From positions 62,001-126,000 of the forward strand of contig NZ_JXJO01000003.1 in NCBI RefSeq assembly GCF_000826655.1: a stretch of 64,000 nucleotides of DNA. The letters are read 5' to 3'. Under the pieces are notes generated by a model. It was not told the origin of the DNA and did no database searches. It saw only the letters and a list, made by a program, of their open reading frames with translations. How positions within the stretch are numbered: the first letter of the stretch is position 1; every line of letters starts with the position of its first letter. Position numbers and translations under genes: made by a program. Source of the stretch: Psychroserpens damuponensis (lineage in GTDB: Bacteria > Bacteroidota > Bacteroidia > Flavobacteriales > Flavobacteriaceae). Shown in pieces: positions 8,593-17,444 of the stretch.

Positions 8593-11058
8593 ATGCAATT
8601 TTCATTTAAAAAATTTCTGCCTCATTTATTGGTTTTAGTTGGTTTTGTAGCCATTTCATTAGCCTATTTTAGTCCGGTTTTACAAGGAAAAAAAATCTAC
8701 CAAAGTGATATCATGCATTATATTGGTATGGCTGAGCAGCAAAAAGAATTTAAAGCTACAACAGGAGAAGAAACCTATTGGACCAATAGTGCTTTTGGAG
8801 GTATGCCAACATACCAATTAGGTGCACGATATCCTCATAACTACATTAAAAAATTAGATACTGTATTGCGTTTTTTACCACGTCCTGCCGATTATCTTTT
8901 TATTTATTTTATAGGATTTTACATACTCTTACTTTGTCTCAAAGTAGATTTTAAACTCGCAGCTTTAGGTGCATTAGCCTTTGGTTTTTCTACATATCTC
9001 ATTATAATTTTAGGTGTTGGCCACAACAGTAAAGCACATGCCATTGCCTATATGCCTTTAGTTCTCGCAGGTATTGTACTCACGTTTAGGCACAAATATA
9101 TCGCAGGTTTTCTGCTTACAGCAGTGGCCTTAGGTTTAGAGATTGGAGCCAACCATTTTCAAATGACCTATTATTTAATGTTGTTAGTTGTGGTTTTAGG
9201 TCTTGCTTATTTAGTAGATGCTTTTAGAAAGAAAATGTTGCCACACTATTTTAAATCGGTTGGTTTAATGGTGGTTGCATTAATGTTGGCCATTGGACTC
9301 AATGCTACTAATATTCTTGCCACCCAAGAATATGTTAAAGAAAGTACACGCGGACAAAGTGAATTAACCATAAATCCTGATGGTTCACCAAAAGAAGTAT
9401 CCTCAGGTTTAAGTAAAGAATATATTACAGAGTACAGTTATGGTAAATTAGAAACATTTAACCTTTTTATCCCAAGGTTTTTAGGAGGCGGAAGTGGAGA
9501 AGACGTAGGTAAAGACTCAGAGATTTACAAATTTTTTAGAAATATAGGAGCAACACCTGTTCAAGCCTTACAAGAATCGCAAAGCGCTCCCACATATTGG
9601 GGAGAACAAACAATCGTTGAAGCACCAGCTTATATTGGAGCAGTACTAATATTTTTATTTGTATTTGCCTTGTTTTTAGTGAGAGGTCGTTTAAAATGGT
9701 GGCTTGTTGGTGGTACACTGTTAACACTCTTTTTATCCTACGGAAAAAATCTAGGGTTCCTAACCAACTTTTTTATCGATTACGTGCCGTTGTACAATAA
9801 ATTTAGAGCCGTGAGTTCTATACAAGTAATTGTAGAATTGTGCGTACCTGTGTTAGCCATTTTTGGTTTGGTAAGACTTTTTAATGATTTTGATAAAGAC
9901 GAACATAAACTTAAAGCACTTAAAATCTCTCTAGCAATTGTTGGAGGTTTAGCATTAATATTTCTACTTTTTAAATCAACATTCTTTGAATTTGTTGGAG
10001 CCAATGATGGTTATTATAGACAAGCCTATGGAGAATATGGTCAAGGTTATATTGATGCCCTTAGAGCAGATAGAAAAGCATTTTTCACCCAAGATACCTT
10101 GCGTACATTAATTTTGGTATTGCTGTCTGCAGGAACAATTTTTATGTTCCTTAGAAAGAAAATTTCTGAACCTCTAGTGGTTGGGATTTTTGCTATTTTA
10201 ATTCTGTTTGATTTAGTAGGAGTTGATAGACGTTACGTTAATACAGATAATTTTGTGTCAGCATATAAAGTTGATAAACCCTATCAACCCAATGCGGCAG
10301 ATTTAGAAATTCTAGAAGATAAAGGCCACTTTAGAGTTTTAGATATTTCAAATGAAGGTAGTAGAGCTCCAGCAAGAGCAGCCTATTTTCATAACTCATT
10401 AAGTGGGTATCATGCAGCAAAATTAAAACGCTTTGATGAGTTGTTTGATTTTCATATTGTAAAAAATAATATGAATGTTCTCAATATGCTCAATACCAAA
10501 TATTTTATTGCTGAAGAACAAGGGCAAGTCTTTCCCTATGTTAATGAAGATGCTAATGGAAATGCGTGGTTTGTATCTAAACTTAGACAAGTAGCTTCGG
10601 CGAATGATGCGATAACGGCTTTAGATAGTTTGAATACAATGGATGAGGCTATTTATGAATATCCCATTAGAGCGAAAGGATTAATTAAAGCGCTTCCAAT
10701 GCCTTCAAGTTATCAAGTAGATTCTACAGCTACCATAACATTAACAGCACATCAACCCAATAAATTAACCTACAAGTCATCAAACTCAAATGAAGGTTTT
10801 GCTGTGTTTTCTGAAATGTACTACGGAAACGGTTGGATAGCAACCATAGACGGAAAAGAAACACCAATACAACGCGTTGATTACACACTAAGAGGTTTAC
10901 AAATTCCTGCAGGAACTCATGATATCGAATTTAAATTTGAACCTAAAGTCGTACAAACCGGAAGCATGATTGCGCTTGGAAGTTCTGTGGTTTTTGGATT
11001 GTTGTTAATTGCTGGTGTTTGGTTTGGGTTTAGAACGAAAGAGACTAAAACTAATTAA
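8593..11058 (+). CDS. YfhO family polytopic membrane protein
   Basis: 821 residues with about a dozen membrane helices. The N-terminal half is GT-C-glycosyltransferase-like: a first helix followed by an extracytoplasmic loop with SDIMHYIGM and TYWTNSAFGGMPTYQ, then SKAHAIAYMP and NHFQMTYY between helices. The C-terminal third (from about 610) is a soluble extracytoplasmic beta domain ending with FSEMYYGNGWIATIDGKETPIQRVDYTLRGLQIPAG, typical of YfhO, followed by a last helix. Related Gram-positive proteins help glycosylate lipoteichoic acid. Here it heads a block with a glycosyltransferase and a flippase, so a role in surface glycan or glycolipid assembly is likely. Confidence 0.8.
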   Translation: MQFSFKKFLPHLLVLVGFVAISLAYFSPVLQGKKIYQSDIMHYIGMAEQQKEFKATTGEETYWTNSAFGGMPTYQLGARYPHNYIKKLDTVLRFLPRPADYLFIYFIGFYILLLCLKVDFKLAALGALAFGFSTYLIIILGVGHNSKAHAIAYMPLVLAGIVLTFRHKYIAGFLLTAVALGLEIGANHFQMTYYLMLLVVVLGLAYLVDAFRKKMLPHYFKSVGLMVVALMLAIGLNATNILATQEYVKESTRGQSELTINPDGSPKEVSSGLSKEYITEYSYGKLETFNLFIPRFLGGGSGEDVGKDSEIYKFFRNIGATPVQALQESQSAPTYWGEQTIVEAPAYIGAVLIFLFVFALFLVRGRLKWWLVGGTLLTLFLSYGKNLGFLTNFFIDYVPLYNKFRAVSSIQVIVELCVPVLAIFGLVRLFNDFDKDEHKLKALKISLAIVGGLALIFLLFKSTFFEFVGANDGYYRQAYGEYGQGYIDALRADRKAFFTQDTLRTLILVLLSAGTIFMFLRKKISEPLVVGIFAILILFDLVGVDRRYVNTDNFVSAYKVDKPYQPNAADLEILEDKGHFRVLDISNEGSRAPARAAYFHNSLSGYHAAKLKRFDELFDFHIVKNNMNVLNMLNTKYFIAEEQGQVFPYVNEDANGNAWFVSKLRQVASANDAITALDSLNTMDEAIYEYPIRAKGLIKALPMPSSYQVDSTATITLTAHQPNKLTYKSSNSNEGFAVFSEMYYGNGWIATIDGKETPIQRVDYTLRGLQIPAGTHDIEFKFEPKVVQTGSMIALGSSVVFGLLLIAGVWFGFRTKETKTN

Positions 11059-11065
11059 GGTTTTT

Positions 11066-11512
11066 ATGACGCTCTCAGAAGTTTACTTTTATATGCTAAT
11101 TATCATATACGTGATTTTTAGTGTGTTAATTGTTTTTTTTTCTGAAGATTTAAAAATTAGAAAATATTTTATACGCTTTTTTAAAATCACTTTTTTAATT
11201 GGATGGATTGGAGTTGTAATGCAATACTTTGGTTGGAATTATCTTTGTAAAAGACAGTTGTTATTAATGACATTTTCTCCTTGTATTACTTTGATTATAG
11301 TTAAAAGTATTATGAAATTGTTCGAATTTGTATTTAAAAAAGAACCATTTTTCGTTTCTCAAGGGAAAGAGCCTATTCATGGAATTTGGATTAAAAATGA
11401 ATGGAATAACAAAAACTTCTTCTATCACTTTCGGTATTCAACTTTTATAATGGCGTCTCCCATAATGACAATTGCAATTATATATGGTATAATTGGAAGA
11501 AATTTCTGTTGA
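11066..11512 (+). CDS. Orphan membrane protein, unknown function
   Basis: 148 residues from ATG 11066. An earlier in-frame start would overlap the YfhO gene by about 50 bases and is less likely. There are four predicted membrane segments (about 7-25, 35-53, 65-83 and 125-145) and a polar loop with WIKNEWNNKNFFYHFRYS. I do not recognise the family. It lies 7 bases after the YfhO gene and 3 bases before the glycosyltransferase gene, so it is in the same operon. Codons look slightly more AT-rich than its neighbours. Confidence 0.65.
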   Translation: MTLSEVYFYMLIIIYVIFSVLIVFFSEDLKIRKYFIRFFKITFLIGWIGVVMQYFGWNYLCKRQLLLMTFSPCITLIIVKSIMKLFEFVFKKEPFFVSQGKEPIHGIWIKNEWNNKNFFYHFRYSTFIMASPIMTIAIIYGIIGRNFC

Positions 11513-11515
11513 GTT

Positions 11516-12793
11516 ATGAAAAAACAAACCCTAATCATCACATACTATTGGCCACCAGCTGGAGGTCCAGGCGTTCAACGATGGTTGAAGTTTGTGAAAT
11601 ACTTGCCTGAGTTTGGCATTGAACCCATTGTCTATTGCCCTGAAAATCCAAGCTACCCAATTGTAGATGAGAGTTTATTAAATGAAGTTTCTTCGGAAAT
11701 TAAAATTTTAAAACAACCTATTAGCGAGCCTTACCGTTTTGCAAATTTATTATCAAAAAAAGATTCTAAACAGATTAGCTCTGGCGTAATTCCGAAGAAA
11801 AAAAAGCAAAGCGTCGTGCAACGTTTACTATTGTATGTTAGAGGTAATTTTTTTATACCTGATGCGCGAAAGGGTTGGGTAAAACCGTCTGTGCAATTTC
11901 TTGCGAAATATATTCAAGAAAATAATATTGAAACCATAATTACAACGGGTCCACCTCATAGTTTACATCTTATTGGTTTGCAATTAAAAGCGCAACTAGG
12001 CGTAAAGTGGATTGCCGATTTTAGAGATCCTTGGACAACCATTGGGTATCACAAAGCGTTGAAGTTATCTCCATCTTCAGCAGAAAAACATAAAACATTA
12101 GAAGCTCAAGCACTGCAAACTGCAGACGAAATTATTGTTACTAGTGAGAACACAAAAAAAGAATTTTTGTCTAAAACAAAACAGCCTGTAACGGTTATCA
12201 CTAATGGTTATGATGCTCATAAGATTGAACGTCCAGAAAAAGATAAAAAATTCACGTTAGCACATATTGGCTCTTTATTAAGTGAAAGAAACCCAAAGCA
12301 ATTATGGGCTTCAATAAAAGAACTTATTGATGAGAATGAAAATTTCCGAAGTGAATTTGAACTCAAATTAATAGGTGTTGTGAGTGAAGATGTGTTGCAT
12401 ACGCTTAAAGCATTTGGATTAGAATCCCACATCAATTCTGTTGGTTATGTAACGCATAAGGACGCTATAAAAGCGCAAATGGCATCTCGTGTGTTGTTGA
12501 TGGTTGAGATAGATTCTGATGATACTAAAGTGATTATTCCAGGAAAATTGTTTGAATACATGGCTTCGGGTACTCCAATTATTGCTGTTGGTCCAACCGA
12601 CTCTGATGTAGAAACCATTTTAAAATCTACAAATACTGGTCAGTATTTTTATTACAGTGACAAGGAACAGATGAAATCACAAATTTTGTCGTATTTTGAT
12701 GCTTATAAATCCAACACTTTAACAGTAAATGCAATAGGGTTGGAGCAATATAGCAGAAAATCACTAACCAAAGTATTGTCTAGAATTATCTAA
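11516..12793 (+). CDS. GT4-type glycosyltransferase
   Basis: 425 residues, two Rossmann halves. The N-terminus TYYWPPAGGPGVQRW (9-23) is the acceptor-side glycine loop of GT4 enzymes from Bacteroidetes. KWIADFRDPW lies near 163. The donor-side motif is KLFEYMASGTPIIAVGPTDSDVE, with the conserved E-x7-E-like arrangement. Cytoplasmic, using a nucleotide sugar. The stop codon overlaps the next start (TAATG), so the flippase is translationally coupled. Donor and acceptor cannot be told. Confidence 0.85.
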   Translation: MKKQTLIITYYWPPAGGPGVQRWLKFVKYLPEFGIEPIVYCPENPSYPIVDESLLNEVSSEIKILKQPISEPYRFANLLSKKDSKQISSGVIPKKKKQSVVQRLLLYVRGNFFIPDARKGWVKPSVQFLAKYIQENNIETIITTGPPHSLHLIGLQLKAQLGVKWIADFRDPWTTIGYHKALKLSPSSAEKHKTLEAQALQTADEIIVTSENTKKEFLSKTKQPVTVITNGYDAHKIERPEKDKKFTLAHIGSLLSERNPKQLWASIKELIDENENFRSEFELKLIGVVSEDVLHTLKAFGLESHINSVGYVTHKDAIKAQMASRVLLMVEIDSDDTKVIIPGKLFEYMASGTPIIAVGPTDSDVETILKSTNTGQYFYYSDKEQMKSQILSYFDAYKSNTLTVNAIGLEQYSRKSLTKVLSRII

Positions 12794-14250
12794 TGGGAAT
12801 TGTACTTAATCAATCCTTAAAAAACACAATAACCACCTATCTTGGGTTTGGTTTAGGAGCAATTAATGCACTGTTTTTATATACCAATTTTATAAGTGAT
12901 GAATATTACGGTCTTGTAGCATACATCCTTTCTGCAGCCAATATTATGATGCCATTAATGGCTTTTGGAGCGCATAATACAATTGTAAAATTCTACTCAA
13001 CTTTTAAAACCAAAAATGCACTCAATAGTTTTTTAACATTGATGCTTTTTTTACCAATAGTGTTGTCAATTCCGTTGGCATTTGTTGGTTATGTGGCTTA
13101 TGATACGATTGCAGATGCTTTAACAACAAAAAACGAAATCGTTAGAGATTACCTATGGTATATTTTTCTTACTGCCTTATCTATGGCGTATTTTGAAGTG
13201 TTCTATGCTTGGATGAAGGTACAAATGCAAACTGTATTTGGTAATTTTATGAAAGAAATATTTCATCGTGTAGGAGCCATGTTATTGTTATTTGCAATCT
13301 ACTTTAAATTTATAGATATAGATCAATTTATGTTGGGTATAGTAGGTGTGTATATATTAAGAGCGCTCATTATGATGTGTTATGCATTTAGCACAAGACT
13401 TCCTGTATTTAGATTTAATAGAATTGATAAATTAAGTGCTATTTTAAAATACTCATCACTAATTATTATTGCAGGTTCTATTGCAACAATCATCTTAGAT
13501 CTTGATAAATTTATGCTTAATAATTATATAGATATCGAGAAGGTTGCTTACTACAGTGTCGCTGTTTTTATTGCGACGGTAATTGCGGTTCCGCAACGCG
13601 CAATGCATCAAATATTATTACCGCTCACAGCTCAGTTTTTGAATGAAAACAACAAGGAAGGGCTTAAAAATTTGTATCAAAGAAGTTCACTAACACTTTA
13701 TATCATTAGCGGATTAATTTTTCTGTTAATCGTTTTAAATATCAATCAACTGTATGTCATTATTCCTTCGGAATTTAGTGGTGGCTTAGTTGTTGTTTTT
13801 CTCATAAGTATTGCTAAGCTTTATGACAACCTCTTGGGAAATAACAACGCGATTTTATTTAATAGCGATTATTATAGAATGGTATTGGTTTTTGGTGTTA
13901 TTTTGGCTGTATTGGCAATTATTCTTAATTTGATTTTAATTCCTAGATTTGGTATTAATGGTGCAGGATTGGCCACATTTATTGCCATTGTGGTTTACAA
14001 TACGATTAAAATCATATTTGTGAAGCAAAAATTTAAAATGCTTCCTTTTACTTCGGAAACTTTAAAAATCACAATCCTTTTGATACTATTGGTAGTTGGG
14101 TTCTATTTTTGGGAATTTCCGTTTAATGCCTATATGAATATTGCTCTAAAATCTTTGGTAATTAGTATCGTCTATGGCTTGTTAATTTTTAAATTAAATG
14201 TGTCTGTAGATATTTCCGAAGCTATTAGAAAATATTTGAAACTTAAATGA
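12793..14250 (+). CDS. Wzx-type polysaccharide flippase (MOP superfamily)
   Basis: 485 residues with about 14 hydrophobic helices and few charged residues in the helices. It begins LKNTITTYLGFGLGAINALF, the usual first helix of Wzx/RfbX flippases. These proteins move lipid-linked oligosaccharides across the inner membrane. The start overlaps the stop of the glycosyltransferase by one base. It is the last gene of the YfhO-GT4-flippase operon. Confidence 0.85.
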   Translation: MGIVLNQSLKNTITTYLGFGLGAINALFLYTNFISDEYYGLVAYILSAANIMMPLMAFGAHNTIVKFYSTFKTKNALNSFLTLMLFLPIVLSIPLAFVGYVAYDTIADALTTKNEIVRDYLWYIFLTALSMAYFEVFYAWMKVQMQTVFGNFMKEIFHRVGAMLLLFAIYFKFIDIDQFMLGIVGVYILRALIMMCYAFSTRLPVFRFNRIDKLSAILKYSSLIIIAGSIATIILDLDKFMLNNYIDIEKVAYYSVAVFIATVIAVPQRAMHQILLPLTAQFLNENNKEGLKNLYQRSSLTLYIISGLIFLLIVLNINQLYVIIPSEFSGGLVVVFLISIAKLYDNLLGNNNAILFNSDYYRMVLVFGVILAVLAIILNLILIPRFGINGAGLATFIAIVVYNTIKIIFVKQKFKMLPFTSETLKITILLILLVVGFYFWEFPFNAYMNIALKSLVISIVYGLLIFKLNVSVDISEAIRKYLKLK

Positions 14251-14403
14251 TGTGAGTAAGATTCTTTAATCATCTAGAATAATAGGTTTCCCTTCTCGAG
14301 GAAAGGTGGATTACGTTTACTCAAACGAAACACGAAAGGGGTAAGCTTTAATAGTTAAATCACTTCTCTTAAAAATTCCACAAGACGTTATGTGTTAAGT
14401 TTA

Positions 14404-14420
14404 AAATGAGATACTCATTT
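14404..14420. other. Small hairpin in the flippase / Arg-rich gene spacer
   Basis: A perfect 7-bp stem AAATGAG/CTCATTT with loop ATA. It lies in the 255-base spacer between convergent genes. The rest of that spacer holds the terminator below and a weaker TTTCC/GGAAA hairpin near 14290-14308, and I see no gene in it. Confidence 0.4.
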
Positions 14421-14438
14421 GTGATTATAAATGAGAAA

Positions 14439-14475
14439 GTCCCATAAGGTGCTTTGAGGCATACGCTTATGGGAC
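14439..14475 (-). terminator. Strong hairpin after the Arg-rich secreted protein gene
   Basis: A perfect 10-bp stem (GTCCCATAAG 14439-14448, CTTATGGGAC 14466-14475) with a 17-base loop. On the minus strand it is followed by the pyrimidine-rich TTTCTCATTT. It lies 30 bases past the stop of the minus-strand gene. Confidence 0.6.
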
Positions 14476-14505
14476 GATCTACTAACCAACCAAAACTTTA
14501 TGATG

Positions 14506-15636
14506 TTATGAGCGAGATCTCGATCTGCTCGTTCCAGAACTTCTAGAATTAGAAGACGTTCTTGAACTTGATTTTTTTATTTGCGAGCTACGCGTACTTC
14601 TAGATTGTGTCGCACTTCTTGAAGTTGTACTTCGCTTGTTATTAGATATACGAGAATTAGTTGTATTTGGTTTTCTAACACTCGTTTTTTTATTAGACAC
14701 TGCTCTAGGTGATTTGGTCACATTTGGAGTTCTTGGTGTCGATGTTCTAGGAGTAACTGTTCTAGGTGTTGATGTTCTAGGAGTTACTTTTGTGTTATTT
14801 CTATGTACTCGTGGAGTAGATGTTTGTCTATGAGACGTGCTTCGTGTTGATGTTGTTGCTCTATTATTTCTAGTTGACGTTCTTGGAGAGGACGTTACAT
14901 TTCTATTAGAAGTGCGTCTAGGCGTTGCTTCTTGTCTATAACGATTATTCATTGTAGTTTGTCTACGACTCGTTGTAGCAACTGTACCACGTCTACTATT
15001 CACCCTTACAGGTTGTCTAAAATTATCTCTGTAAGGTCTGTAATATGTATGTCTCACAGGTGTATAATATTGTCTATATGGTCTTGCATATACAACACAG
15101 TAATTTACCGGTGGAACCACATAATAAGTATGCCATGGTCTATATACATAAGCTCTATTATATGCATTTATAAAACCAGTATAATGCGTATAAACTCTGT
15201 TTCTATTATAATGTACATACAAACCTCCTAATCGAGTGATACGTCCAAACGAATTATAGTTAATATTCACATTGCCAATTTGAGTTACTCGACCATAATG
15301 ATCGTAATAAATTGCTGTGTTTTCAACTTGTATGATGGCTCCAAAATCGTCATATTGTACATAAGGATTGTAGTCAAAACCAGAGTTAAAACTAATAGAG
15401 AGTCCTGGTGTATTAATTCCGACAGTTACATCTGGACCGTAATTTTGCATGTAGAAATCAAATTGCCCATCAGGAAACACCGAAAACTCAACACCTCCTT
15501 CAACAAATATGAAAGAATTGCCATAACCTCTAACATAGTTGTTTGTAGTATTAGATTTTGCCGTGTTGGTGGTTGTTGCGCTTACCGTTGTTCCTGCTAG
15601 GAGCAAAAGGGTAAATATTGATAGTATCTTTTTCAT
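14506..15636 (-). CDS. Secreted FPDG-FDF family protein with long Arg/Ser/Thr-rich tail
   Basis: 376 residues, function unknown. A signal peptide at 1-20 ends VSA. The folded part (about 35-190) opens with FIFVEGGVEFSVFPDGQFDF (42-61) and then carries YD-x-x-GR-[VI]-x-x-[IL]-G-x-[VL] strand repeats (YDHYGRVTQIGNV, YNSFGRITRLGGL). A Tyr/Arg-rich stretch (VYRPWHTYYVVPP) leads to a tail of about 170 residues of R, S, T and N, including TPRT repeats (STPRTVTPRTSTPRTP). The tail is strongly basic and low-complexity. The same FPDG and YD-GR motifs occur in the gene at 16507-17187, and both have a sigma-54-like promoter. Exported; possibly surface- or nucleic-acid-binding, which is a guess. Confidence 0.75.
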   Translation of the reverse strand: MKKILSIFTLLLLAGTTVSATTTNTAKSNTTNNYVRGYGNSFIFVEGGVEFSVFPDGQFDFYMQNYGPDVTVGINTPGLSISFNSGFDYNPYVQYDDFGAIIQVENTAIYYDHYGRVTQIGNVNINYNSFGRITRLGGLYVHYNRNRVYTHYTGFINAYNRAYVYRPWHTYYVVPPVNYCVVYARPYRQYYTPVRHTYYRPYRDNFRQPVRVNSRRGTVATTSRRQTTMNNRYRQEATPRRTSNRNVTSSPRTSTRNNRATTSTRSTSHRQTSTPRVHRNNTKVTPRTSTPRTVTPRTSTPRTPNVTKSPRAVSNKKTSVRKPNTTNSRISNNKRSTTSRSATQSRSTRSSQIKKSSSRTSSNSRSSGTSRSRSRS

Positions 15637-15672
15637 AATTGTAAAGTGTTTTTTGATTACGTTGTATATAAA

Positions 15673-15690
15673 ACAATTAGCGTGCCAAAA
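15673..15690 (-). promoter_or_regulatory. Sigma-54 (RpoN)-type -24/-12 promoter
   Basis: Read on the minus strand: TTTTGGCACGCTAATTGT. It has GG, exactly 10 bases, then GT in a TTGT context, close to the sigma-54 consensus TGGCACG-N4-TTGC. The predicted start near 15661 gives a leader of about 25 bases before ATG 15636. An almost identical element precedes the paralogue. Confidence 0.65.
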
Positions 15691-15810
15691 ATCGAAAACA
15701 ATACTTATTGTGTTGACTTCTAGTATTTTGTAAAATCAGGTGTATTTACCTATAAATGGAAGCCGATAGATAATTAAATTGTACAAACTAAAATATGAGA
15801 TACAATTTAT

Positions 15811-16425
15811 ATGAAAACGTTACAGGAGATAATATTAGAAAAAGATCGTATTAAACTACCCTTTAATTTTGATGCAACTCTTATGCAGGAAGACTATTTA
15901 AAGTTACAGCTCAATGCATTTGAATATTATAACGTTATACAATTAAGAGCTCCAGCACATATGGTAGATACGTCATTACCAGTTCCGCCACCAGCAAAAG
16001 ATTATGCAAATGGATCATGGACAAATTGGTTAGATACAGATGAGTTAAACGCATCTCCATATTTGAAAAGTATAGTAGATAGTTTCAAAGAGATTACTAC
16101 TGTCACATTAGTGAGACTGCTTCGTCTAGCTCCAAAATCTGAAGTTAAAGAACACAAAGACCCAACCCTTGGATTAGAAATTGAAGAGTCTGTAATACGT
16201 TTAACAATACCAATTTTAAGCACTAATGAAACAACTTTTTATTTAAATAATAGTCCTGTAAATATGCAACCTGGTGAATGTTGGTATTTAAAATTAACCG
16301 ATGCACATCGTGTTGTAAACTCTGGAGATACAGAGCGGGTAAATTTAACCATGGATATGATACCAAATAAAAATATTAAAGAATTAATTGAAGAAAGTTT
16401 TTGTGGTACAATAACGATAACATAA
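15811..16425 (+). CDS. Aspartyl/asparaginyl beta-hydroxylase-like Fe(II)/2-oxoglutarate dioxygenase
   Basis: 204 residues. The double-stranded beta-helix metal site is visible: H115-x-D117 in VKEHKDPTLG, the distal H166 in LTDAHRVVNSGD, and R176 as the likely 2-oxoglutarate anchor. W159-Y160 sits before the second His strand, as in this family. It probably hydroxylates Asp/Asn or a related side chain; the substrate is unknown. No signal peptide, so it is cytoplasmic. It stands alone between the two sigma-54-linked secreted paralogues on the opposite strand, with its own terminator. Confidence 0.75.
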   Translation: MKTLQEIILEKDRIKLPFNFDATLMQEDYLKLQLNAFEYYNVIQLRAPAHMVDTSLPVPPPAKDYANGSWTNWLDTDELNASPYLKSIVDSFKEITTVTLVRLLRLAPKSEVKEHKDPTLGLEIEESVIRLTIPILSTNETTFYLNNSPVNMQPGECWYLKLTDAHRVVNSGDTERVNLTMDMIPNKNIKELIEESFCGTITIT

Positions 16426-16461
16426 AAATCCCGAAGGTTTGTGGAAACGCTTCGGGATTTT
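16425..16461. terminator. Bidirectional terminator between convergent genes
   Basis: A 12-bp perfect stem AAAATCCCGAAG / CTTCGGGATTTT (16425-16436 and 16450-16461) with an inner GTTT/AAAC stem in the loop. A-rich and T-rich flanks on the two sides allow use on either strand. It starts at the last base of the hydroxylase stop codon. Confidence 0.85.
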
Positions 16462-16506
16462 AGTCCTGTTCACCAAAAAGTGAACAATCAACCTAACTAC
16501 TACATT

Positions 16507-17187
16507 TTAACTTCTTTTATATTTTGTTTGCTTTTTTACATGACCATCTTTACGATAGTAATAATAGTCTTCATTAGTATTATAATTAGTATCATAACCA
16601 TCATAATGTTGTACGTTATCTCCATGATTAATACCATAATTATGGTTGGCATTACTATGGTTTACAACACCAGTAGCATGAATAATTTCTCCCCAATTGT
16701 TGTAATTAATTTTTAATCCGCCAACCTGACGAATTAACCCAGTAGTTCGTTGGTAACTCATATATACAGATCCTGCACGTTTAATTCTACCTTCTCTATC
16801 ATAATTGATAAATACATTTCCAATTCTACGTACCTTACCATTACGATCATGTGTAATAATTACACCTCTTGGTCTTGGTGTAGAAAAACGAACTCGATTT
16901 ACAGTTCCTGGAGCTCCATAAGTTGTATTTACCGAACTTCGTCTAGTTGGAGATGATCTGTAATACATTTGGGAAACATTGTTTTGAATTTCTGTATTGA
17001 AATCAAAGCTTCCATCAGGAAAAATTAAAAATTCTACACCACGTTCAATGAACACAATTGGTTCGGCAAAACGATAGCGTGTATTATTTAAATCTTCCCC
17101 ATGACTCACAACATATCCTGTTGAAGTTGCCTGTGCAGATGTTAATCCTATTAACACGGCTGCAATAAAAAGTACTTGCTTTTTCAT
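16507..17187 (-). CDS. Secreted FPDG-FDF family protein, short paralogue
   Basis: 226 residues, function unknown. A signal peptide at about 1-20 is cut near AQA. IVFIERGVEFLIFPDGSFDF (44-63) aligns with the same motif in the 376-residue protein at 14506-15636. The YD-x-x-G repeats are also present (HDRNGKVRRIGNV, YDREGRIKRAGSV, YNNWGEIIHATGV). The end is His/Asn/Tyr-rich (NHSNANHNYGINHGDNVQHYDGYD), with no Arg-rich tail. The repeats suggest a small beta-strand solenoid or sheet. It shares its promoter type with the long paralogue, so the two are probably induced together. Confidence 0.75.
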   Translation of the reverse strand: MKKQVLFIAAVLIGLTSAQATSTGYVVSHGEDLNNTRYRFAEPIVFIERGVEFLIFPDGSFDFNTEIQNNVSQMYYRSSPTRRSSVNTTYGAPGTVNRVRFSTPRPRGVIITHDRNGKVRRIGNVFINYDREGRIKRAGSVYMSYQRTTGLIRQVGGLKINYNNWGEIIHATGVVNHSNANHNYGINHGDNVQHYDGYDTNYNTNEDYYYYRKDGHVKKQTKYKRS

Positions 17188-17266
17188 AATTATAGGTTTT
17201 TAGATTTCGTCTTAATTTCTAACTCTTTTAGAAACTTTCAGACTTACGCTATTTGAAAGGAATAAA

Positions 17267-17284
17267 ACAACTTGTGTGCCAAAA
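17267..17284 (-). promoter_or_regulatory. Sigma-54 (RpoN)-type -24/-12 promoter
   Basis: Read on the minus strand: TTTTGGCACACAAGTTGT, with GG-N10-GT spacing. The upstream GATTTTTGGCAC and downstream TTGTTTTAT are identical to those at 15673-15690. The leader to ATG 17187 is about 65-70 bases. Confidence 0.65.
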
Positions 17285-17444
17285 ATCATAAATAGTTAAT
17301 AATCAATTTGTTGTTGTTTGTCAAATAACTGCCTTTATCGGTATGATATTATTTTATTTAGGGTTATTTATTTTTTCTTCGGAAATATCTCATACACAAA
17401 ACCATCATTTTTATTACATTTATGGCAACAACCAATCTATAGTA

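Noticed and set aside
11009-11065. Longer start for the orphan membrane protein
   Set aside because: It would overlap the YfhO gene by about 50 bases and add a charged stretch before the first helix. ATG 11066 gives a clean operon junction.
17343-17444. Upstream start for the DUF3667 gene
   Set aside because: Adds 34 residues unlike the family; the zinc ribbon starts right after ATG 17445.
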